Positions 48,214-61,608 of a stretch of DNA of 64,000 bases are shown piece by piece (the stretch's first letter is position 1; every line of letters begins with the position of its first letter). The stretch spans positions 186,001-250,000 of the forward strand of contig JAFKAC010000031.1 in the NCBI GenBank assembly GCA_025766275.1. Direction: 5' to 3'. Both the position numbers and the translations under genes were made by a program. Origin of the DNA: Lactarius indigo. Its lineage: Eukaryota > Basidiomycota > Agaricomycetes > Russulales > Russulaceae. Under the pieces are notes generated by a model. The model was not told the origin of the DNA, did no database searches, and saw only the letters and a program-made list of their open reading frames with translations.

Positions 48214-48244
48214 CTTATCTTATCCAAAATATATATTTGATAAG
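48214..48244. promoter_or_regulatory. GATA-motif cluster / imperfect palindrome
   Basis: CTTATC at 48214-48219 and again at 48219-48224 is followed by GATAAG at 48239-48244, giving an imperfect palindrome around an AT core. GATAAG is the core of fungal GATA-factor sites (nitrogen, iron, light control). It lies about 130 bp upstream of the CCDC124 start and may serve the divergent gene too. Confidence 0.35.
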
Positions 48245-48611
48245 CTCTTGGCGATGGCCGAATCCAAATCGAGTCAGCTCATCGAGGCTGCGTGCATGCC
48301 CTTGGTTGTCTCTTCCCTTTTCCACCTACCATTCACGGATTACTGTAACCGATGATGGATAACGTTCGTGTCGACCGTTGGTCAACTGGGAATGCATGTA
48401 CGCACTTATCTCTCCTCCTTAAACTCCTCTCATCCGTGCTTTAGATGGACCTGTCCTCACTCAGACGGACCTCTATCTTCTCAAGCCAAATTTACAAATA
48501 CACCCTATCCTCACCAAATCCCACAGCTTCATCCTTATCTTCAACCTTCTCACTGGTGCATCCCTATCTTTCCGACGCCAATCAGACATTAATAATAGTC
48601 TGCCTGCGCAG

Positions 48612-49203
48612 GATACACTGGAGGGTTTAACGAGCAGCAAACGGACCGCGACCACCCGTTTGAGGCTGTGAACCAGCCTGCTACCCTTCCCCGAGTGTCG
48701 GTTCTCCACATCATCACCGAGCGTTCTCCATGGTGCACCACAGTACGAAACGAGGCAGGGATCACACTTGGGGACATCTGCGGACAGATGCACAAGGAGT
48801 AGGCACACGTTCTTCTCGTCTGGGAACACGACTTCTGACTACACTAGCTATGTGGAAAATGTGATCACTGAGGCTGAGCTTTCCGCAACACAGCCTCGCA
48901 TCCAGGAACGGATCAAACAGGTCGCCGCTCGTAATGCCGCAGGCCTCGGTGGTGGGGCTCAGTGGAACGGATTTTATTCGTCTCCTGCTCCGACGCCGCT
49001 CAATCGTCTCAAACGAGTCGGTATGTACCCTATTATGTATTATCGGCCTTTTGCGTGTACAGCTAATTACTTTTGCGAAAGATTGGTTGTGCGAGGCACA
49101 TTTCTTTGACCAAATGATCCGTGACGAGCGGTACGCTGAGCAACGTCTCGGTTTCACCGCTCCTAATATTCTTGTAATGAAACTGGAGACGTATGCGAAT
49201 TAG
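48612..49203 (+). CDS. DUF6699-like basidiomycete protein, 5' exon(s) unresolved
   Basis: Function unknown; the DUF6699 family is widespread in Agaricomycetes. Exons: about 48612-48798 (YTGGFNEQ then ATLPRVSVLHIITERSPW and ITLGDICGQMHK), 48848-49020 (YVENVITEAELSATQ then PLNRLKRV) and 49082-49203 (DWLCEAHFFDQMIRDE, ending VMKLETYAN). Introns are 49 nt (GTAGGC...ACTAG) and 61 nt (GTATGT...GAAAG); phase is kept. The order 'RV..LHI..PW..TV....G.TLGDI', then a helical part, then 'LKRVDWL...FF' matches the family (recalled). An upstream exon must exist in 48370-48600 (perhaps PQLHPYLQPSHW), but I could not join it in frame. Confidence 0.55.
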
Positions 49204-49984
49204 AGGCTATGGTCTTGTAGTGCGGCTTCCATTGTACTGAATCTACGCTTTGTATCTTTGTGCAACTGACATATCATTCCTGCTACTCGGTCCGGGCCTA
49301 TTCACCCCAATCACATGTGTCTAGTTATGATAGATGAATAAACTCGTCGTATGGAAGAGCTGAAGCCGTGTGAAGCGACTTGTAAGTGGTGCAGAAGTTT
49401 CAAATTAGAGTTAGACGCGTAGTCACATGGTTTGGTGACCTGAGTCCCGTGATGCTACACGTGTTTCGACATCGACGAGTCTCTTGCTCATGAGCTCAGC
49501 GCTGCCCCGTCGGTCGTTCCTCGGGTCCCGGGACTCGACTGTCGGGGACAACCTCGCTCGCTCGCTACGTGGGACTGCTACAATCGCATCGCTAACACTG
49601 GCAAAAACAGTCAGTTCGCCTTTTAAAGGAAATTTAGGCGTGTACCCTTCACCCTGGTCCCACCACCTGATCGAGCCCGACCTAGCCCGTTAGGACTTTG
49701 TCACGTACGTATGTTTCTTTTACGACCCATACACATCACACCTCCACGCTGAATTTGCGCGCTTCCCCTTGATACCCGTGTGCCGCTTCTTTTTTTCTGC
49801 CAAATCTTATCTCATACTCACCAGCCAAAACCTCTGAGTCAACCTCTGAGTCAACTCCGGACGACGACACCAATTCCCCCCATTCTTCCTTGGTGCGCCG
49901 ACCTATTTCCGCTTCTCCTTTTTGTCTCTAATCCTGTGTGTGGGAGCAGCTAGAACCCGTGGAAAACGTTGACGTACCTCCATC
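49204..49984. other. Intergenic, no gene seen
   Basis: About 780 bp between two DUF6699-type genes on the same strand. It must contain the promoter of the second gene; pyrimidine-rich tracts lie at about 49770-49940. Confidence 0.5.
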
Positions 49985-51552
49985 ATGCCTGACTCCGAAC
50001 CTGCTACTCCCTTCATTCCTCCTCGGCCAGATATCGGAAGCCCAGGAGGGCTCCCCTCTACTGTCCTTCCAGCAGTAGTCCCGATGTCTCCCAGCCAGGT
50101 AAGCATAGCTCACAAAAATTGCTTACAAAATACTGTCCTCACCGCCCCACCCGCCGACTACACCGCTTCCAGTCTTCGACGTTGTCTCCGCCACCCCAGA
50201 ACGCGTTTTACTCCCCGTACACTGGCACACCCTTCATTCCGCCCCCCATGGCTCCTCCTGGCTCCTACTATATGCCCACTGTCCAACTTCCGGACAGTGC
50301 CCCTCCACCTGGCCCGCCACCCAGTCATCCGCCTGGCCCACAACACCACCCTCCTGGCGTCTCCGCGGACTGGATAGGTCCACAAGCCGGACAGCCGCAG
50401 GCATACGCAAACCCTTATGGCGCGATGCCAGGCATGGTCCACTCGCCATGGGCAGGCCCTATGTCCACTCCCTTCTCTGCGTTCGGCGCATATGCCCAGC
50501 CCCTGCCCCCAACGAACCCCCAAGTCCCTCCAGGCCAGTACGCACCGCCACCAGCTGCACACCCAGCCCACGGTTTCGCCCCTCAGTACGCCACTCCCGC
50601 ACCGCAATTTGCTATGCCACCACACGGGTATCCGATGGCCTATGCGACCCCCGCATGGGTCCCCGCTCCGATGGCCTACCCTGCACCCGGTCCTCCACCA
50701 CCCGCTGCACCACCGCGCCAGCCGGAACGGCTCACACGCGCCGAGCGCTACGACAAGATCGGCCATTTCGCAGCGGGACCACATTGTATGCGACCCGCTC
50801 GCTTGCATGATAAGGGTGTGTAATATTAATGTACTATTTTTACAGATGGCCCCGTGCTCGAGCCAATCCTGATCAAGGCTGTCGGCACGAAGCTGGAGAT
50901 CAACCCTTTACTCCTTCCTATCGGCGACGACGACGAGCGAGCGCACCTCCGTTGGAACATGCTGTTCTCCACCGCGCACTGCCACCGCTCGACTGACCCC
51001 ACCCACCGTTCCTGGTCCAACGGCCGGCAGGAGCCCGCTACGTTCCCACGCGTGACGGACATCCGGCTCGTCTCGAACGTCTTCCCCTGGATCCTCGACG
51101 TCAAGGCGTCCAGCTCGGCGATCGGCGTCACCTGCGGCGACGTGATCGAGCAGTTATCGGACCACCTGCAGCGGCGGCTGCGTAAGGAAGACTACGAGGG
51201 CGCGACGGGCGCCAAGCGGCGCGCGATCCGCGACGCATATCACTACAACCGCTCGCGCAATGCGGGCGTGCCCGGCGGGCAGCTCGGAGACGGACTCAAG
51301 GCGCTCGACTGGCTCGGCCCGCAGACGATGTTCGGCGGCATGCAGATGAACGATGCGCTCGTGCTCGACCGCTTTAATGTCGTCATGCCGTGCATGCTCG
51401 AGCTCGTGTGCATCGAACGTCCGTTGATCGTCGACGAGGAGGAAGAACCGCGCCGCTCGAGGAGGCACAGCAGGCACATGTCGACTTCGCGGCCTCCGAG
51501 CCGTGTGGATAGCTACACCTCGAGCTCACCGGGGTCTCGGGACCGGGAGTAG
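49985..51552 (+). CDS. DUF6699 protein with long Pro-rich N-terminus, three exons
   Basis: Exons 49985-50098, 50173-50785 and 50846-51552; introns GTAAGC...TTCCAG (74 nt) and GTATGC...TTACAG (60 nt). The spliced length is 1,434 nt, 477 residues, with no breaks. The first half is low-complexity Pro/Ala/Gly/Tyr/Gln (many PP, YA and QYA repeats) and probably disordered. The conserved domain starts in exon 3: PVLEPILIKAV, LEINPLLLPIGDD, RWNMLFSTAHCHR, ATFPRVTDIRLVSNVFPW, IGVTCGDVIEQLSDHL, AYHYNRSRNAGVPGGQLGDG, LDWLGPQTMFGG. The C-terminus is acidic then Arg/Ser-rich. Function unknown. Base composition is more GC-rich than the flanks, as expected for a real gene. Confidence 0.85.
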
Positions 51553-54293
51553 AGCCCCGACCGTCGTCCTTGTTCTTCGGAGCCGATCTCAGTCTTTGCT
51601 TCCTTTTCTTTCTTGTTCTTTATTTCTTTTTGTTTTTACTGAACAGTGTCTATCGTCAGGCTGTCTCTCCTGGAAGCGTTGAGTCATTCACTCTGCACAC
51701 GTGTATGTGGTTGGTTGGAAATGGTGCTTGAAAGGATCATTTTGGATGGATGTCAAATGTTTTGCTATACTCTACAGGTACCATATGTACCTCTTTGTAC
51801 CCCCGACGTTCTCTTGCTGTAGTCTTTCGCAACGCAAACTGTGTTTTAGACTTCCTCCTCCTCTGATGTGATGATGAGTCAGCGACTTCCAGATTTAGAT
51901 CTATCTCCGTCTGTTGTTGGAAAGGCGACACTCAGCTGCTCAGTTGCTCAGCTTATGATATCATGGCAGTAGTCGAGTCGAAACGGTGTCGGGCTGTATA
52001 GCCAGCCAGCTCGCTTGCTAGTGCAACTCGGGTCCGATATGACAGGTCTTGTGAAACGTGCTATCCGCAAGATGCTCGGAACCAGGTGACTCATCGCTTC
52101 AATTTTAAAGCTTGATATCTCCAGAGGCTTTTGGGTTCATGCCGTATCTGTCACAAGCTCGCGTTTATGGCCAAAGAACCGGCAATTTCCCGTATAACAG
52201 ATAATGACGAAGATCCTATGACCCTACTGTCTCAGGCTGGACTGCGTCGACGCGACTGTTGTCTGCGCCCGGAGGCGTCTCCTGGCGTTTTAGATCACGC
52301 AAGGCTGGCGTAGCGAATGTCCGACTCGCGCAATCGGACAGGAGGCGAGAGATGCCGTACATGTGAAAAGCGCGAGCTCGGCTCATAAACGTTTCGCAAT
52401 CGCACCTTCAAATTGAATGCACAGCCTCAGGCCCCTATAGAAGATCGATGGATGACAACAGAGCTACATGTACCCCATGAGGGACACAGCCAACTACGAC
52501 CAGCATGGTGGATCTGTAGGCTCCTATTTCGGTGCCCATCTACTTTTCGAGGCGAGCTGTGAGCGAAGACGGACAATTGGCACAACTACGCCCATGCGAG
52601 GTGCATGATGGCGCGGATATGAATATCGCATGAATTGTCCGAGCTCGGGCCGTCATCCCAACATTCAATTCTATCGAGAGAAACGAGGATGTCGTCCGAC
52701 GGCGGATCGTGTGCAGGTGATAAGTACTAGCAAATATCGGATTAGACTCTTAAATATATCTATCGATTGGCCAGCAGGAATGCCAAAACAACGGCTACTC
52801 CGCGCCACGATGCCTGTGGGCACTTGCCACGTTTACCATTTGTTATCGGCGGCGGCGATTCCTATGCAGCGCGGAGCAAACAAGGGCGAGTCCATGCGTG
52901 TCAGATATACGATACTAGTGTGAAGGGACCATGGCACATCGACGAACGTGTCGAGCGTATTTGGGGATGCTCTTGGTGTCTCGTCGTGGGAGACAAGTGA
53001 TCGCGGTTTGTTTCCCAGTTTTGCAAGGCTTCTCGTAGCTCGAGTACCAACGCCCGTCGTTTATCTACCTATGACATCAACCAATAGAAATATGGGAAAG
53101 CGGAGCTGCCAGCGCACCGACTCGATCCTCAGGCTGATGGGCTCGGCAGCACCCGGGCAGAGAAGGACGTAACATCGTGCCAGGAATTACGGTAAGCAGC
53201 CAACAGACCAGTGCCAACCTCTCTATATCTTGCTTATCGGGGTCTTGCATCCACGCTCTGAATCATACTGGGGCAGAAACGACTAGTGAGGTTTAGGTTA
53301 CCCGCTCAGGAAGTAACACTCAGTGCACACTGACGACGGCAGCCTGATTGTACAACGCTCACAACAGACGTCAGTCGAACGGACATGAAAGGTGAAGAAG
53401 ACCACCCACCTGTTTTATGGAGCAAAAGGTGGATGCTGATGAGCATGATGAACGGACCCCCTCCGTATGTCGACAGCTTGCGGGGACGATAGAAAGTCAC
53501 CAGGGGAGGAGGAGCGCGACACCGACGTTGATCCTAGAATCTGGCCATCAACCACGAGAGATACGGCTAGTGACGCCCCTGGGAAGCTCTGGACACTAGT
53601 GCCCTGACAAGTGGTCAACGATTGGACATTTACGCACCTCACTTGTAGCGGTGCTTTCCCTGAATCATTACCAAGCTTCTTGCTACTTTCTTGCTACTTT
53701 CCCAGCTCGTTGGAAGCGGGGACAGCTAACCGAAGGACTGTGTCAACAAAACGCATACAATATGGCCTACGCTTCGATCAGCGTTGCTTGTACGTCTTGA
53801 GCCACTGGGCCACTAGCCAAACTATCGGACAGAACAGACTGCGGAGACAGATAGAAGTTTCGAGAGGGAAGGACGGGGGGGTGCCAGTGTGCGAAAATGA
53901 GTGCGAAGGCGGAAGTTATGGTGACGAAAGGAACAGCAAGTCCAAATCTTGGCAGTGAATCGTAACGCCGTTTTACCCACCGGTATCCAAGTTGCCCACC
54001 TATCATGGCAAACACCGTGAACTCTCACCGGGTCCCTATTTTCCATCAATGGCGTGTCTTGGGACTGAACCGAGCCCTACTTGTCTATATCTTGGTCTAT
54101 ATCCAAGCACTAGCCTGAGGTAGTAAGTATACTAGCTTGAGCCGCATGGCGATCGACAAGGGTAATCCGCTGATGGATGCAGCGCCGGCGCTGTAGACAT
54201 GTGCCCTATCACAGTTCAATTCGCAGTGCGGTATTCCTCCCAGTGACCACGGCCCCTACGGCATGATTAGGCACTAGGGAGGCGCTAGTATAG
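51553..54293. other. Gene-poor stretch, 2.7 kb
   Basis: The beginning (to about 51800) is probably the 3' UTR and terminator of the DUF6699 gene (T-rich tract at 51600-51640). Beyond that only short frames occur, none recognised. Confidence 0.5.
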
Positions 54294-54299
54294 TATAAA
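54294..54299 (+). promoter_or_regulatory. TATA box upstream of the F-box gene
   Basis: TATAAA 48 nt before the proposed first ATG at 54347. Confidence 0.5.
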
Positions 54300-54346
54300 G
54301 GCGACCAGCATAGGAGGGCCTCAGGCTCCTGGCTCGGCTCCACCAA

Positions 54347-56094
54347 ATGAGCTCAAATCGGTATGTGTTGGGCCTTCATTTTATTTTATTGTCAGACTAA
54401 TTGGCTGGATACCCGCCGCTACTGACATTACAATTAGCCGTCTTCCCAGGAGGGTCCATCGTCTGTCCTCCCCGCCGACTGCCATTGGTGCCACTTTTCC
54501 CAGTTCGTCCTCTGGCGCTGCTTCAGTGACGACCAGCGACCTTCACAATGCCTCGAAGGCGAGAAAGGCTGATAGAGGACTCTGCAAGAATCTAAGGAAA
54601 ACGCGGGCTCGAGGTGCGAGTTCGAGACGCCGTGTAACGCATTAAACGGCTGCTAACGGCGTGCGTGGCACAGCCCAGAGTTACAGACATGCGACGACAA
54701 TCAGCATGCTCCCCGATAATGTCTTACTGGAAACATTCGTCTTCTGCCTTTGCAAACCTCACGAGTCTCCGTTTTCCTGCATGTTGGCATGGCAGAGACT
54801 GGCTCATGTGTGTCAAAGATGGCGGCAAATCATATTTTCATCACCTCGTCGCCTCGATCTGCAGCTCCTCTGTACACACGGAACGCCTGTCAGGAAAAAT
54901 CTAGGCTGCTGGCCAGCATTTCCCATCAGCATCGAATACCACATGTACTGGAACCCTCAGAGCGGCAAGAGGTTGTTTCCCAACGACGACGATAATGTGA
55001 TCGCTGCACTAGCGCACCCCGACCGCATACGCTGCGTGAAGCTCACCCTCACAAGTTCTCTGTTGGACAAGGTGGTCAAGTTGATGCAGAAACCATTTCC
55101 GGCACTGACACTGCTTCGGCTTTCGTCGGAAGATCGGGGCCTGCCAATCCTTCCCCGTACATTTCTGGCTGGATCCGCCCCATCTTTACAGGAACTATAC
55201 CTAGAAGGCATTCCATTCCCATCATTACCCACACTCTTTTTATCGGCTAGCGGCCTTATCAATCTCCAACTTCACAATATACCCCAGAACGGTTACATCT
55301 CGCCAGAGGCGTTGGCTACAGGTCTGGCCACGCTGACCAGGCTCAAAACCCTTTCCATTCGATTCCGATCCTCAGGCCCGATTTTTCGCTCTATTCGGGC
55401 TCCTCCCCTGGTGCGGTTCGTCCTTCCTTCTCTCACCATGTTTGGATTCCGAGGCGATAGCGAATATCTGGAGGGTCTCGTGGCCCAAATCGACGCACCT
55501 CGACTCGTCTTCTCCAGGATCACGTACTTCAATCAGCTTATATTTCAAGTTCCCCAACTGTCCCAATTCATCGGTACCGCGCCGAAAATCTCGGGCTGGC
55601 CCCGTTTAGGCATGCGCAAGTGGGATTTCGTGGTAGGCAACGTCTACATCAGCTTCATTTGCGGACGAGGAGCACTCGGCGGCAAGAGCTATTTGTTTCT
55701 TCAAGTCTCGTGCCAAGGGTTTGATTGGCAGGTTTCGTCCATGGCCCAAATACTCAGCCAATCCTCTGTTCTACTCTCCAATGTGGGTCATCTCTCCATC
55801 CATGCACATCGTCTGCAATCAGGTTGGAAAAACGACGTGGACCACACCCAGTGGTTGGATCTTCTCCGCCCATTTACCGTTGTAGAGACACTCCTTGTAT
55901 CTCGACAGCTGGCAGGGCACGTTGCTCTTGCGCTACAAGACGTCACAGGGGAGATGGTCGCCGGAGTGTTGCCAGCCCTGCATCTACTTTGCTTAGAAGG
56001 CCAGCTTGTGGTACCCGTTTCTGACTTCGCTGCCGTCTGCCGGCACTCTGGTCGCCCCAGTAACCATCGTTGGCACTTTATCGGAGTTTCTTAG
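54347..56094 (+). CDS. F-box protein, agaric type, three exons
   Basis: Probable substrate adaptor of an SCF ubiquitin ligase. Proposed exons: 54347-54360, 54438-54613 and 54674-56094. Introns are GTATGT...AATTAG (77 nt) and GTGCGA...GCTAAC...GCACAG (60 nt). The phases fit and the product is 536 residues. The safe part is exon 3, with the F-box starting MLPDNVLLETFVFCL at 54706 and continuing LAWQRLAHVCQRWRQIIF. It is followed by Leu-rich stretches (SLQELYLEGIPFPSLP, LINLQLHNIP) as in the large agaric F-box/LRR-like family. The N-terminal extension (Ser-rich, then basic KARKADRGLCKNLRKTRAR) is less certain. If it is wrong, translation starts at 54706, giving 462 residues. No frame break. Confidence 0.8.
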
Positions 56095-59000
56095 CAGACG
56101 CGGGTCTCACCCTTGTAGATAGGATGAAGTCTTGTACTGGTTGCTTACTCGCCATGACCCATTGAGAAGGAGTGAACATAGGCTGATCTGTAGTCTTTTC
56201 GTTTTGTTTTCTGGGACTACCTATCCAAGTTCTTCCCTGTTCTTCGCACTGTCACACTCTGTCCGCACCGTCAGCCTGAGGGCTCCCAATGCGAGCAATT
56301 CTCACAGACTTCCCCATCACAGAGCCGTTGGTAGTATGGTTATGACCCGCGAGAATGTATTAAGATAGCGAAAAGAGGGGAATTCGAGCAGACGCTGGAC
56401 TTACGAGAGGGAATACGCGACTGTAAGAAAGGGCAAGCCATGGCATTTGGGGGCTCGTCATCGATCTCCTTTTATACTACTTGTACAAGTACTATACTTT
56501 GTAAAGTAAACCGAGGATTTTATGACGCAAATACAGCGTCATTTTGCTACAGTAAGAACACCCGGGACGGTCGAGCTCGATACAGTAAGTAACACTCACA
56601 AGCACCGTGACACATGGAGACACAACGCGAACACACGCACATGCGATAACAAACAACAAACGTACCGATACACAATCGGAGGCCCAGAACAGATTTAATT
56701 TACCAGTTGGTTTATTTCATTGGGAAGGTGACTCGAGTTGGATCCAAAAAAGAAAAAGGTGATTCGAGCTGTGCGCGATCGCGAAGAACCCGGAAACCGG
56801 GTTGTCTGCTCTCAATGTCGCTCTTCACTGGAAACATTTTGGTCAGTCACTCATTGTGATAGACTGCATGAATGTGGACCCCAAAGAAGGAAATTGCGAA
56901 TGTCACCGACAAGCATGCATTTGTCAAGCAAGCCAGTAATAAGGACTTTGAACATAACTACGAAGAACAATAGATGCCAGCGACATGTTGACTCCCGCCC
57001 CGCACCTGAGCAGACACCTATAGTTCTTTGTGGTTTTGGCATGATCCCTGCTACCCACTCTACCGACGACTTTAACGTCCAAGAATACGCCCAAGTGGGC
57101 CAGGCAAGAACTTAAACGAGCCTGGGAATTGAGACGATCTCGTCCAGTGCCGTGGGGTCGTAGACGTTGTCGCTGTGGGCCTACCACTGCTGTTGAGAGT
57201 TTGGGCGTGGGTGCCTCTATCTGGGTCAACTCCTGGAAGAACGCTGAGTACAGAGGCAAGGCCACAGATGAGAATGGTGGAGTAATGGTGTAACTCACTC
57301 TCGATTCTCATTGGAACACTGAATGGCATGTCCGCAGCACCCATATTTTAAATGTGTGTGCGTGGTGGTGATTGGTGATGAGAGGGAAGAATAGAAAGAT
57401 ACTGTGGACGGGAGAGACTGGACACTTGATTGGACGACAGAGCTCTTATAATACAAAGAAAAATAGGTGATAGTCACACCTTGTGACACCTTTGATGTAG
57501 AGGGCCATAGGCACTAATCAATGTCATATTGCACAAAACGGGAGTGTTGTGGCGGGCACCGCCGGCAGGAGGAAGAGCCAACATGATCCAAGTGCCAGAT
57601 CAGAGGGCCTACTTGCCAAATTGCGGCGTTTTATGTTCTGCCGTGCCCCAATATGAGAATAAGCATCCGGTCGTACGGAGTAGAACATGGACGAGAACGC
57701 ACCAAGGAATGCACCCAGCCTGAGTGCACGCTGGGTAAACTTCCTCATTTATCACGTGACATGTCTGCCAGTGACGGGGATTTAGGTTTAGTTTTCTAGG
57801 CCTCCATGAAGCGTTTCCACTATTCCGCGCGCGGGATTGTAGCGAATATAAAAGCATCTATCTCTTTGTTAGGTTTGCCGAGTTGTCGTAAAACGCGCTG
57901 TTAGCACATACCTCAAAGGTACTATGATGTTATCACGGATGCGGCTCGGACGCGGCAGCTGCGGCACGTGGATACTCGGAACTGTTGAAAGAGACATACC
58001 TTCTCTTCCTTCGCCAAAAGTCCCTGACGGCCAATATGCTAGCACCTTGGCGGAAACGCATTAAGTCCCGCGTTCTGGTGCACTGCTGGCGCCTGCGCTA
58101 TTTTTTCTGCCTCAGAGGTCTTGAGGGACAAAATTGAACGGAGACTGTGAGTCATGGGTGGATTATAAGTGAGAATCGCAAAATGTGATGGATGCGCTCA
58201 CGTTCATCCATGAGCACAGTTCCAAAGGGTGCACAAACAGAATCCGCCAGCCGTGTATTCGCTCATCCGGGCCGGAGACGACGCTGATCACACCAATTCA
58301 CACGCTCGACGTACCAGTGAGTTTTACTACAAGTAAATAATCCCGGGCCACAGACGAAGGGACTAATGGAGCTGATCCTCTGCTAGTTCACTCTCCAGAT
58401 CGGCGCAGCAAACTAAATCATTCTTGGGCGAAGGTGCATCGCAGCCGGTCGACTCATGGTGAAGATACTTTTACCTCTCTCAGATCCCCCACTTCGTGCG
58501 TGGGTCCGCACTCATCTCCGTTGGGAGTACCGAAACGCACGTTGCGCCGACTGCAACCCAGTGCCGCGGATTATTCGGACGATGTGAGCAATAGCAGCGC
58601 CACTAGGATATCCTCGGTGGGAGAGGTAGCTCGTCGCGTGACTATAGCCCCATGTGAGTAAGTTCCAATCACAACGTTCGCCGTATAGCACAACACCCAC
58701 CAGCAGAGAACTAGAGCGTGTGATGTACGCCAGCCGCCTCTCAACGTAGGGCCAGTCCAGAGTGTGCCATGTCTGCGGTCATGACCATAGTGATACCTAG
58801 CTGACTTTCAGCGGCATACTAAAACATCCTATGCTACGGACGTAGTGAGGCTACTCACCTGAAGACAAAAGAAGACCTCAACGCGCGCGAGGCATGAGGT
58901 CGAAGACGGGAGTGTCGATAACGATGGAGGGGGGTCAATGTCCTTTCCCTCCTCATTGAAGGGCCTATATATGCTGGCATCGGGTACGAGGCGCGGTCCA

Positions 59001-60138
59001 CAATCCTGTGCGTGTTTAGCCACTATTCGAGAATACAGATAAATGCAGTACCAGAGCTACCAGAAACTCGGAGTCGGAGCAGCCACGGTGTTACCGCGGT
59101 ATCTGTTATCTCTTTCTGGTCTATTACGGCCTATTGCACATACCTCGTTCTTTACTTACTCTCCCACGTCCCCACCTCGAGACATTCGCTGAGTGTATTG
59201 CCTCGTCCCAAATATCAGGAAATAGGCTAGATCTAGATAGCGAGTTACTAGCTCTGGCATGATCTGGCACGAAGAAACGTTCTGGCGGCGCTTGGGTTCT
59301 GATCAAGTTCTGATAAAGCCCCTAGTATCACTCTCCTTGTCCCAGTGCCCGCATACTAGTCACGATAACGGACACACGGGCTGTAAGCGCAGTAAGGCGT
59401 AGAAATGATTAATTCTGGAAGGCCTTATCACTATCACTGATCGTATTAATCTGGGCACACGGTGCCCAAGGACACTTTGACATAGCCTGGCTCGCCTACA
59501 CGCTTCCGAATATTCCCACAGTAGGCGGTGTTGTAAACGTGCCGATGCACTACACCCAAGACTGCACCATGATTAGGGGAAACGATACGGCTTCTGCACC
59601 TTCTGCCTCCATCTTGGCCGCCGACGCGTCTGTTATGGTATGCAGTACATCACCTATGAGCTTCGGAGTTGTGGTGTGTTTGGAAATAACATTGGGCATT
59701 CCCAGCAGTATGAATACGGCCATGCAGATCTAATTGCGGGTACGGGCACGGGCGTAGCCGTGATGACTACGTTAGTCGACCGTGTTGGGCCAGCTGGCGA
59801 TCACGGCATTGGGCAAGAGAGGTAGAATGTCGGCGTTAGGCTTTCTCAATAGTCCCTATATCTTTCGTATTAGAAGCGGCATAAAACGATGGGGCTCTAA
59901 ATAACCAGTCGTTATAAGGCCGAAGTAATCCTCAATGCTCGGGGGGACCAGACGAACAGTATAAGAACGGTACAGGAAGTCTTCACAAAGCAGTTGGCCG
60001 TACGAAATGCCGTCTCCTTGCAATCGATTCCGTTATAGAATGCCTGTGTGGGGTCTAATAAAAGTACATTGGGTAGTAAGAACTAAGTCGGCAGTGAGAT
60101 GATCGGGTACATCTCCTTTTTAAAAAACGGACGATTGT
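56095..60138. other. Gene-poor stretch, 4 kb
   Basis: No gene could be supported. Weak items: a TATA-like element at about 57848 (ATATAAAAG) on the plus strand with a 46-codon frame after it (57924 onward), and a coding-like minus-strand piece at 58829-59023 (CGPRLVPDASIYRPFNEEG) that may be an exon of an unknown or decayed gene. Confidence 0.45.
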
Positions 60139-61520
60139 CTAAAAGCCGTTCATCCCTACATCTACCCAATCTCCAAATAGTAGACTGATCGACTCGCCGT
60201 TGTGCGTGCGACGTATGCTTTCCGAGATTGTCGCACTTATATCTATCGTCACTAAGTTTCGTACAAGATTTCTGATGGTCCTGTTGTGGCATTGTATTCG
60301 TGACCTGCGATTTCTCAGGAGCTCAGGAGGCAGCATAGACGCGACGGAAAGCTAGGAGATGCGTACCACCAGCGTCTCTAAGGGGAGATTGTCGATGACA
60401 TTCATACTCGCCTCGGAGAACAGGCCTACTGCTCGGTCAGGAAAGAAAGGTAACGGCGTGGAAGGACCCACCGTGAGAGACCAACGCGTAAGTCCGTAAT
60501 GCGCCGTTCTCCTTCAAAGATCGGGCGGCCAACGTCAGCGTCGTTCCAGTGTCGATCATGTCGTCCACCAAAATTGCCACCTAGATGGGATTCGTTCAAA
60601 ACGACAAGGAATGCGAATGGTGAGTGACAGTCAGCGATAGTGAGCTCACCTTGTTTTTGACATCACCAACTAGGAGTTCCATCTTTTCCGGCGCATCCTG
60701 GGTTTTTCCATCTCGTTTTCTATGGAAGAGAGCGAATTCAAGACCGAGCTTGTCCGCAATGGCGGTGACACTGCGGAGGTTCCCAGAAAGTTTAGTTTTA
60801 AAAAATTGCTTACGCTCGGAACAATGGGAAGAAAAAAAAACAGACCGCTTTGCACCACCTGCATCCGGACTAACTATGATCCCGTCCTGCCAGCCCTTGA
60901 TATGGTGTTTGATATATGCGATCATAAGAGGCTCAGAGTAGAGGTTGTCTACGGGAAAGTCGAAGAAGCCCTGGATCTGGCTAGCGTGCAGATCCATGGT
61001 GATAACGTGGTCGCAACCGGCAACGGCCAGCATATTGGCGACGAGCTTGGCGGTGATGGGTGCGCGGCTCTTGTCTTTTTTGTCCATGCGGGCGTAGGGA
61101 TAGCACGGGATGACAGCGGTGATGCGGCGGGCGGAAGCACCCTTGCACGCGGAGACGAGGATGAGGAGCTCCATCAGGTGGTCGTTGACGTCGCGACAGG
61201 CAGATTGGAGGATAAAGACGTCCTCGTCGCGAACAGACTCTGAGATTTTCACGTTGATCTCCCCATTCGAGAACTTTGTGACCGTGCACGGAGTGAGGGA
61301 AGTGCCAAGCCTAGGGTGGATTGTGAAAGTCACAGTCCGTGGACTGGTTCGGGGCTGCGCAGGCAAAACTGCAGCTCACCGCTCGGCCACAGCGGCGGCG
61401 AGCTCCGGATGACTGTTGCCTTGCCGAGGAGTGAACGAGTCAATTTTTGAAGGAATAGAGGCAAGGCGAGGTTAAAAAAAACGCACCAGTGAGGAATTTT
61501 ACAGAGTTGCCGTGCAACAT
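60139..61520 (-). CDS. Ribose-phosphate pyrophosphokinase (PRPP synthetase), seven exons, one 1-base break
   Basis: Makes PRPP from ribose 5-phosphate and ATP for nucleotide, His and Trp synthesis; cytosolic. Exons: 61520-61487, 61419-61380, 61310-60846, 60770-60650, 60580-60472, 60425-60367 and 60304-60139, with introns of 46-75 nt. Motifs: [67 protein letters not shown] (catalytic loop), [30 protein letters not shown], and the PRPP loop [15 protein letters not shown]. The end is [20 protein letters not shown]. One extra base at about 60254 shifts the frame in the last exon; without it the CDS is 993 nt, 330 residues, the usual length. It lies 88 bp downstream of PRO1 on the same strand. Confidence 0.92.
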
Positions 61521-61608
61521 CGCAGGAGTGGTAAGGTAAAAGAAAAGAAAGCTGAGGTTGAGGCGGAAGCCCGAGACGGCCTGTGGTCACTAAATCGGAG
61601 CGATTTCA

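Noticed and set aside
54347..54645. A separate 73-residue basic gene in two exons upstream of the F-box gene
   Set aside because: A GTGCGA...GCTAAC...GCACAG intron at 54614-54673 joins it to the F-box frame in the correct phase, so it is better read as the N-terminus of that protein.
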